The position numbers and the translations under genes were made by a program. From Syntrophaceae bacterium UBA2208 (GTDB taxonomy: Bacteria; Desulfobacterota; BSN033; UBA1163): 10,462 bases of DNA. Shown in pieces: positions 5,555 to 10,462 of the stretch. Every line of letters starts with the position of its first letter. Positions within the stretch are counted from its first letter, which is position 1. Where the stretch lies: the NCBI GenBank assembly GCA_002327885.1, contig DCUS01000015.1, forward strand, positions 1-10,462, written 5' to 3'. The notes beneath the pieces are model-generated. The model searched no databases and was not told the DNA's origin. It saw only the letters and a program-made list of their open reading frames with translations.

Positions 5555-7618
5555 ATGAAAGAGCTATTATTGGAGATTGGCACAGAAGAGATTCCGGCCG
5601 GGTTTATTCCGCAAGCCTTGATGGATTTAGAGTCCCTTGCCAGGAAGGAATTGGAATCAAACCGGATCGACTTCAGCGGGATAAAAACTTTCGGAACGCC
5701 AAGGCGTTTCATACTGGTGATTGAGTCTGTCTCAGAAAAACAAAGAGATGAGGAGACGAGAAAGGTAGGCCCTTCGAAACAGGCCGCCTTTGATGGGAAA
5801 GGAAATCCTACCAAAGCTGCCATGGGTTTCGCCAGGAGTCAATCAGTTCCTGTTGAATCCTTAACGCTGGTTCAAACCGATAAAGGGGAATATGTCTCTG
5901 CTGTCAAAAAGGAGACAGGGAGGCCAACCCATGAGATCCTTTCCTCTCTCCTTCCAAAATGGATCCTTTCCATTCCATTTCAGAAATCCATGAGGTGGGC
6001 AGACGTCTCCATTCGTTTCGCCAGACCCATCCACTGGATCTTAGCGCTCTTTGGAGGGGAAGTGGTTCCTTTTGAAGTGGGAAATATCCAGAGCGGGAAT
6101 AGCACCTATGGCCATCGATTTATGCACGCCGGCCCTATTCCGATTAACGATGTCCAATCCTATCTTCAAAAAACCAGGGAAGCCTTTGTCATTGTTGACC
6201 CGGCGGAAAGGAAGAAAAGAATCGAAGAAGGGATGATCCGGGAAGGAGCCAGCGTCTCCGGGAAGATCCTTAAAGATGAAGAACTCCTCGACGAGGTCAA
6301 TTTTTTGGTGGAATATCCGGTGGCCTTGTGCGGAACATTTGATAATAAATTTCTTTCCCTTCCCCGGGAGATCCTGGTTCACTCGATGAAAGAGCATCAA
6401 AGGTATTTCCCGCTGGTAAATGACCACGGGGTATTACTTCCCCATTTCGTCTGCATCAGCAATATCCATCCAAAAAACCGGGGAGGGGTGGTGAAGGGGA
6501 ACGAAAAGGTTCTCAGGGCAAGACTCTCTGATGCTGCGTTCTTCTTTGAAGATGATCTGAAGATTTCTCTTGAACAAAGAGTGGAGCAACTGAAGAAGGT
6601 TGTTTTCCAGGCAAAACTGGGGACCTCTTATGAGAAGGTCATGCGTTTTAAAGGATTGGCCCTGTGGATGACTGAAAGAATTGATCCAAAGCTGCGGGAG
6701 TGGGTTGAAAGGACCTCCCTGTTATGCAAAGCCGACTTAGTGACGGGAATGGTCGGTGAGTTTCCAAAACTCCAGGGAATCGTTGGAAGGGAATATGCCC
6801 GTTTGTCCAAGGAGAGACCGGAGGTTGCAGAGGCAATTTATGAACATTACCTGCCCGGTTTTGCAGGAGACCGACTGCCTTCCGGTCCCATCGGAGATAT
6901 CGTCAGCATCGCTGATAAAATGGATACCGTGGTCGGTTGCTTTGGAGTGGGCCTTGTGCCCACCGGAACAGCCGATCCCTTTGGATTGAGACGACAAGCC
7001 CTGGGAATCATCCGGATCATCCTTGAGAAAAAATATCCTATTTCCTTGAAGGGATTGATTGAAGAGAGCCAAAATCAATTGAAAGAAAAAATGGAGCGCC
7101 CGGTTGAACAGGTGAAAGCGGAGGTCCTGGATTTCTTTCGAGTCCGTTATCAAAACTTTTCATTAGATAAGGGGTACCCTTTCGATGCGACGGAGGCTGT
7201 GTTCTCTATTTCATTTGATGAATTGCTCGATGTCCAGGGCAGGCTGGATGCTTTACGGAAAGCGAGGGAATGGGAGGATTTTGAGTCGATCGTGGTTGCT
7301 TTTAAACGGGCGATCAATATCTTAAAAGGGTCCCCTCCTAAAAAAGATCTCAACCCGTCCTTCTTATCCGAAGCGGTTGAAAAAAACCTTTATCAATCCT
7401 TTCTTAAGGCAAGGGAAAGAATTAGCCTCCATCTCAACAAGCGAGACTATCCCTCCGCCCTTCTCGAGATGACCCGGATGAAGAAACCCATTGATGATTT
7501 TTTCGAGGGGGTCATGGTGATGGTAGAGGAGGAGGGGATCCGGAATAACCGCCTTGCCCTCCTGGATGAGATCGGAAAACTCTTCCTAAGAATCGCCGAC
7601 TTCTCAAAGCTCACCTGA
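5555..7618 (+). CDS. glyS: Glycyl-tRNA synthetase beta subunit
   Basis: The 687-residue product matches the usual length of the tRNA-binding beta subunit (about 690). It opens with the signature MKELLLEIGTEEIPAGFIPQAL. It then shows the domains in order: FGTPRRF and GPSKQAAFDGKGNPTKAAMGFA (about 50-95), RFARPIHWILALFGGE (about 153-168), a region with LPREILVHSMKEHQRYFPL (about 267-285), the HD-like part with GEFPKLQGIVGREYA (401-415) and YLPGFAGDRLP, then IADKMDTVVGCFGVG and DPFGLRRQALG. The C-terminal DALR-type anticodon-binding domain includes DALRKAREWEDFESIVVAFKRAINIL. It partners GlyQ, encoded just upstream. The ATG is chosen because the family signature starts at residue 1; the ribosome binding site is weak. 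The stop faces the end of the oppositely oriented amidotransferase gene with 47 bases between. Confidence 0.97.
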   Translation: MKELLLEIGTEEIPAGFIPQALMDLESLARKELESNRIDFSGIKTFGTPRRFILVIESVSEKQRDEETRKVGPSKQAAFDGKGNPTKAAMGFARSQSVPVESLTLVQTDKGEYVSAVKKETGRPTHEILSSLLPKWILSIPFQKSMRWADVSIRFARPIHWILALFGGEVVPFEVGNIQSGNSTYGHRFMHAGPIPINDVQSYLQKTREAFVIVDPAERKKRIEEGMIREGASVSGKILKDEELLDEVNFLVEYPVALCGTFDNKFLSLPREILVHSMKEHQRYFPLVNDHGVLLPHFVCISNIHPKNRGGVVKGNEKVLRARLSDAAFFFEDDLKISLEQRVEQLKKVVFQAKLGTSYEKVMRFKGLALWMTERIDPKLREWVERTSLLCKADLVTGMVGEFPKLQGIVGREYARLSKERPEVAEAIYEHYLPGFAGDRLPSGPIGDIVSIADKMDTVVGCFGVGLVPTGTADPFGLRRQALGIIRIILEKKYPISLKGLIEESQNQLKEKMERPVEQVKAEVLDFFRVRYQNFSLDKGYPFDATEAVFSISFDELLDVQGRLDALRKAREWEDFESIVVAFKRAINILKGSPPKKDLNPSFLSEAVEKNLYQSFLKARERISLHLNKRDYPSALLEMTRMKKPIDDFFEGVMVMVEEEGIRNNRLALLDEIGKLFLRIADFSKLT

Positions 7619-7665
7619 TTTTTACATTTAGATAGAAAATAGATCTGGTCCCATTGTTCGGAGAT

Positions 7666-8361
7666 TCAGAAGATAAATAGTTTCCCCTTAGGAAGCATTT
7701 TCCAGCGCAGGTCAGGAGAAACAGGCTGCGAGGCAACGATGGTTGCCTCCCCGGTGGGAGCGTCATACAGGGAATAGTACCACGGATCTTTCGTGTACTC
7801 CCGGAACGCATAGAGCAGGTTTCCATCGGCAAGAAGGCATGTCAAAGAGGAATACGTATGGACCTTTCTGATATGGCATGCCGCCTTTCCGAAGGCTTTC
7901 GCCAAGTCCAGAGGAGCAAAACTCATCACGTAACGGAAATAGATCTCGCTGTCCAGCGCCCCGGGAGGCGGCGGGTCATGAATGATCTTTTCGCGCAGGG
8001 GCTTGAAATCTCGAATCGTCCCGTTGTGGGCAAAGAGAATATTTCCGACCGCAAATGGATGGGCGTGAGCAACTTTGGAAGTGCCGCTCCAGGAGGATTT
8101 TCGAAGATGGAGGAGAAGAATTCTCGAAGTATTCACCCTTTCGCAGGTCTCAAAGAACTCCCGCTTCTCCTCGACAATGGATCCACCGCTCTTGTGAACA
8201 ATTGCTTTTCCATTCTTGTAGAACCCGATCCCCCAACCGTCCAGATGGCCGGGTGTGTCCCCGGGTGGACTTTTCCCGGATGTAGCCAGTTCAAAAAAGT
8301 TTTCGAGGATTTCCCTGTGCTTTCGAAAAACGAAGTTCTTCAACCCAAGCATCCGACACAT
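7666..8361 (-). CDS. Stand-alone class II glutamine amidotransferase domain protein (YafJ-like)
   Basis: The 231-residue product begins MCRMLGL. Once Met is removed, Cys2 is the N-terminal nucleophile of class II (Ntn-type) glutamine amidotransferases, which release ammonia from glutamine. Other family motifs are in place: DGWGIGFY (41-48), HLR (85-87), HAHPF (99-103), AHNGTI (111-116) and the glutamine-gripping LDSE (136-139), with VASQPV near the end. There is no synthetase domain, so the acceptor is unknown; that is also true of E. coli YafJ, which it resembles in motif order. The protein should be cytosolic. On the reverse strand, AAGGA lies about 6 bases before ATG. The gene starts 10 bases after spmB and is the last in the operon, suggesting a job linked to cell-wall peptides, which is inference only. 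Confidence 0.88.
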   Translation of the reverse strand: MCRMLGLKNFVFRKHREILENFFELATSGKSPPGDTPGHLDGWGIGFYKNGKAIVHKSGGSIVEEKREFFETCERVNTSRILLLHLRKSSWSGTSKVAHAHPFAVGNILFAHNGTIRDFKPLREKIIHDPPPPGALDSEIYFRYVMSFAPLDLAKAFGKAACHIRKVHTYSSLTCLLADGNLLYAFREYTKDPWYYSLYDAPTGEATIVASQPVSPDLRWKMLPKGKLFIF

Positions 8362-8371
8362 CTCAAGTCCT

Positions 8372-8908
8372 TCAGCCGAGAGAATAGAAGAATTTTACAA
8401 TGCTGATAGCAATGATGATTCCGATCAGGTCAGCAAAGATACAGACCGGAACCAGATACCTTGTCCTCTTCATTCCCACCGCACCCAGGTAAACCGCCAG
8501 CACATAAAAGGTCGTTTCGGCGCTCCCCATGATGACCGCAGAAATCAGGCTGGCAAGAGAATCCGGACCGTTCGTTTTGACGATATTCGTGAACACGCCC
8601 AACGAAGCGCTCCCGGACAGGGGTTTAATAAGGGCAATCGTGACCACATCGATGGGAATATGAAAAAACTCCAGGATCCCCCTCAGTAACCCCTGGGCAA
8701 ATTCAAATGCCCCGGAGGTTTGAAAAGCTTTGACTGCCACGAAGATCGCCAGAAGATATGGAAAAATCCTGATCACCACGCTCACCCCGCCTTTTGCGCC
8801 AGAGACGAAACAGTCGTAAACCCTTACCTTTTTGGCGCAACCGTACAGAACCGTAAACAGGATGAAGACCGGGATAATAAGCTGTGAAATCAAGCTGACT
8901 GTTTTCAT
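8372..8908 (-). CDS. spmB: Spore maturation protein B-like membrane protein (nucleoside-recognition/Gate domain)
   Basis: The 178-residue product is very hydrophobic, with about five membrane segments. These include LISQLIIPVFILFTVLYGC at the N terminus, VVIRIFPYLLAIFVAVKAF (about 44-62) and a long C-terminal pair from VPVCIFADLIGIIIAISIV. SpmB family motifs are seen at KPLSGSASLGVF (95-106) and MGSAETTFYVLAVYLGAVGMKRTRY (127-151). In Bacillus SpmA and SpmB act together in spore core dehydration. Homologues are widespread in bacteria that do not sporulate, where their substrate is unknown. The ATG overlaps the spmA stop codon in ATGA and is preceded by an ideal AGGAGG, so translation is likely strong and coupled. 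No spore-specific gene occurs in this window, so the name should not be read as evidence of sporulation. Confidence 0.92.
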   Translation of the reverse strand: MKTVSLISQLIIPVFILFTVLYGCAKKVRVYDCFVSGAKGGVSVVIRIFPYLLAIFVAVKAFQTSGAFEFAQGLLRGILEFFHIPIDVVTIALIKPLSGSASLGVFTNIVKTNGPDSLASLISAVIMGSAETTFYVLAVYLGAVGMKRTRYLVPVCIFADLIGIIIAISIVKFFYSLG

Positions 8909-9480
8909 TTAAAAATCCTCCTGGCCATAAACAAGATTCCGAGAGCAAAGAGGGCCGACAAGAAAGTTGCCAGAAGGGTTGGCAGGACAATGAACGATGG
9001 GTTGTTGGATCCGTAATCTGATAGGATGCCGATCACGGTGAAGGGGATCAATTGAATGCTGGCGGTATTCACCACAATGAAAACCATCATCTCAAAAGTG
9101 ATGGTTTCCCCTCCCGGATGCAGGGTCTTCAGATCCTGCATGGCCTTGATTCCAAGAGGAGTGGCGGCGTTCCCGAGCCCGAAAAGATTGGCAAGGAAAT
9201 TCAAGGTGATGGAAGTGATCGCGGGATGTTCCGGGGGAATATTGTGAAAGAGGCGCCTCACAAAATATTGAAAGAAGCCGGAGAGGTGTTGGATCACCCC
9301 CGAATTTTCAAGAACTTTGGTGATCCCCAGCCAGAGGGAGACGATGCCCAGAAGGAAGAGAGAGACCTCCACCGCCGATTTCGCCCCCTCAAAAATGGCC
9401 TTTGTAAATTCGTCCAGCCTGCCGTTCAGGAAGGCGAAGAGAACACTTGTCACAATCAGTAAAACCCAAATCGTATTCAT
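8905..9480 (-). CDS. spmA: Spore maturation protein A-like membrane protein (nucleoside-recognition/Gate domain)
   Basis: From the ATG at 9480 this encodes 191 residues, the usual SpmA length. An N-terminal membrane helix (MNTIWVLLIVTSVLFAFLNG) is followed by the conserved stretch EFTKAIFEGAKSAVEVSLFLLGIVSLWLGI (24-53). Next come the signature LFGLGNAATPLGIKAMQDL (99-117), the segment MMVFIVVNTASIQLIPFTVI, and a final helix ending in FMARRIFK. It is expected to form a membrane complex with SpmB. The frame stays open further upstream, but that extension would be 73 polar residues read out of frame through the end of ldcA. The ATG overlaps the ldcA stop in ATGA and has no Shine-Dalgarno of its own, which points to translational coupling. 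The stop overlaps the spmB start in the same way. Confidence 0.92.
   Translation of the reverse strand: MNTIWVLLIVTSVLFAFLNGRLDEFTKAIFEGAKSAVEVSLFLLGIVSLWLGITKVLENSGVIQHLSGFFQYFVRRLFHNIPPEHPAITSITLNFLANLFGLGNAATPLGIKAMQDLKTLHPGGETITFEMMVFIVVNTASIQLIPFTVIGILSDYGSNNPSFIVLPTLLATFLSALFALGILFMARRIFK
8917..8922 (-). promoter_or_regulatory. Strong ribosome binding site for spmB inside the spmA 3' end
   Basis: On the reverse strand the sequence is AGGAGG, 8 bases before the spmB ATG at 8908. It is the best Shine-Dalgarno match in this operon. It contrasts with the lack of one before spmA, so SpmB may be made at least as well as SpmA from the shared message. Confidence 0.75.
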
Positions 9481-10316
9481 AGGAGGGTAAGCGTTTTTTT
9501 CCTCGTGTCGAGTTCCACCTGGGCGCCGATGGGTAGAGTAATTTTGTTCTTCACGTGCCCGATATAGGGACAACTTACCAATGGGAAATCGATCTTCATC
9601 TGGCTGGATAAGATATTGTAAACATCCCGGTCCTTGATGCCTCTGAAATTGCCCAGGACCAGCCCCTTTACTTTTTTCAGTTTTCCGGCGAGGATCCATT
9701 GGGTAAGATAGCGATCGACTTCGTGCAGTTTTTCGTTAGCGTCTTCCAGGAACAGAATTGCCCCGTCCGTATCCATTTCCCATTCCGTACCGATGAGGGC
9801 GGTGAGAGTGATCAGATTTCCCCCTTTGAGGCGCCCTCGCGCAATTCCATGGTGGTGAATCTTCACCGGTACACCTTCAAACAAATTTCTATTGGGAAAC
9901 CCATTTACGGCGTTTAAGAAGGAACGGACCGTGAACCTATAAGGTGGGGAAAAGTTTATGATCATAGGTGAATGGAGAGTGATCAGATCGGTCCGCTCGG
10001 AGATAACGTTGAGCAAAGCGGTGAGGTCGCTGAAACCGGCTAAGACCTTGGGGTTTTTGCGGATAAGGTTGAAATCCAAATAGGGAAGGAGCTTCATGGA
10101 GCTGTATCCCCCCCGTTGGGCCAAAATGATATTCACCTTTTTATTCAAAAAGGCGGTATGGATTTGCGCAACTTTTCTGCGGGTGGAAGGTAGTTTGGTT
10201 ACAGGTCTTTTATTGATGACTTTAAAACCCAGCTTCTCCAGGTTCCTTATGCCAGCGGTGAAGTCTTTCTTTTTTTTAATCAGCCAGCTCGGTGTAATCG
10301 TGTATATGGCCTTCAA
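9477..10316 (-). CDS. ldcA: Muramoyltetrapeptide L,D-carboxypeptidase (peptidase family S66)
   Basis: The enzyme family removes the terminal D-Ala from murein tetrapeptides in the cytoplasm during peptidoglycan recycling. The 279 residues show the S66 landmarks in order: IYTITPS near the N terminus (family 'I-x-x-x-x-PS'), QRGGYSSMKLLPYLDF (68-82), AGFSDLTALLN (93-103) with nucleophile Ser96, HSPM, GRLKGGNLITLTALIGTEWE (161-180), LFLED with Glu191, and GHVKNKITLPIGAQ (253-266) with His254. The Ser-Glu-His triad is therefore present. There is no signal peptide. The start is a TTG; it is the only plausible start, because the in-frame stop TAA lies just 14 codons upstream and no ATG or GTG lies between. 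Its TTGA overlaps the stop of the preceding frame. The second Ser in RGGYSS replaces the more usual Gly, a minor change. Related S66 members include microcin-immunity MccF-type enzymes. Confidence 0.9.
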   Translation of the reverse strand: MKAIYTITPSWLIKKKKDFTAGIRNLEKLGFKVINKRPVTKLPSTRRKVAQIHTAFLNKKVNIILAQRGGYSSMKLLPYLDFNLIRKNPKVLAGFSDLTALLNVISERTDLITLHSPMIINFSPPYRFTVRSFLNAVNGFPNRNLFEGVPVKIHHHGIARGRLKGGNLITLTALIGTEWEMDTDGAILFLEDANEKLHEVDRYLTQWILAGKLKKVKGLVLGNFRGIKDRDVYNILSSQMKIDFPLVSCPYIGHVKNKITLPIGAQVELDTRKKTLTLL

Positions 10317-10462
10317 CCAAACCCCCGTTTTCGAATAGACAAATCTGATTTAGGGAATCGTAGTCTCTGCCCCAGAATGTTTTGCCCTCTGCGCTCGAAT
10401 TCACGATAAAAACCCAATGACTCCCTAAGTTTATTATGATTGCCAATCACAGTCAAGAAGAT
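10313..10462 (-). CDS. Unrecognised protein, C-terminal fragment (5' end outside window)
   Basis: On the reverse strand a frame is open from the window edge for 49 codons to TGA at 10315-10313. It ends EFERRGQNILGQRLRFPKSD followed by LSIRKRGFG. The tail is basic, with several Arg and Lys, and has no membrane segment. I do not recognise the family. An open run of 49 codons alone is weak evidence. The main support is that its stop overlaps the TTG start of ldcA as TTGA, the same 4-base overlap seen at the ldcA-spmA and spmA-spmB joints. If real, it is the upstream member of the same operon. The sequence beyond the window would settle whether it is a gene or a leader region. Confidence 0.5.
   Translation of the reverse strand: MFLTVIGNHNKLRESLGFYREFERRGQNILGQRLRFPKSDLSIRKRGFG

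Noticed and set aside
5523..5556. TTGACG upstream of glyS as a -35 promoter element.
   Set aside because: No -10 hexamer lies at 16-18 bases; the nearest AT-rich hexamer is 22 bases away and overlaps the start codon.
7858..8406. A 182-codon open frame on the forward strand.
   Set aside because: It is antisense to the amidotransferase gene, whose motifs (Cys2, HAHPF, AHNG, DSE) are clear; the forward translation shows no family pattern.
8372..9480. Evidence that the organism forms spores, from the spmA and spmB names.
   Set aside because: SpmA/SpmB homologues are common in non-sporulating Gram-negative bacteria, and no spore-specific gene is in the window; LolA argues for an outer membrane.
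9481..9699. A 73-residue N-terminal extension of SpmA.
   Set aside because: It is the end of ldcA read in another frame, is polar and Arg-rich, and precedes an obvious membrane-protein start that overlaps the ldcA stop as ATGA.

Overview
The window looks like chromosomal housekeeping DNA from a Gram-negative bacterium of moderate GC. LolA, the periplasmic lipoprotein carrier, implies an outer membrane. The order ftsK, lolA, recO, glyQ, glyS, and the numerous small palindromic repeats between genes, resemble uncultured Desulfobacterota ('Deltaproteobacteria') or related phyla. That placement is inferred from gene order and style; no database was searched.

Forward block, 1-7618: the 3' end of a PlsC-type acyltransferase, the DNA translocase FtsK, the carrier LolA, the repair protein RecO, and the two subunits of bacterial-type glycyl-tRNA synthetase (GlyQ, GlyS). 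All are full length and intact except the truncated first gene. Every gap between these genes holds a small dyad or repeat. Two of these (after recO and in glyQ) begin at or inside the stop-codon region. In two gaps, a 19-20 bp palindrome with CCTGCCT/AGGCAGG arms sits inside a larger, unrelated dyad.

Reverse block, 10462-7666 (transcribed right to left): the 3' end of an unrecognised gene, then an S66-family L,D-carboxypeptidase (LdcA), SpmA, SpmB and a stand-alone class II glutamine amidotransferase of the YafJ type. The first four frames join by 4-base start/stop overlaps and the last gap is 10 bases, so this is a tightly coupled operon. It converges on glyS with 47 bases between stop codons.

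How the genes work together: the forward block covers membrane lipid synthesis, chromosome segregation, lipoprotein sorting, recombination and translation, with no single pathway. The reverse block is the most interesting part. A peptidoglycan-peptide carboxypeptidase is coupled to the SpmA/SpmB membrane pair, echoing the dacB-spmA-spmB operon of Bacillus subtilis, but in a bacterium with an outer membrane and with an L,D- rather than D,D-carboxypeptidase. No CRISPR array, tRNA, rRNA, transposase or prophage gene was seen.
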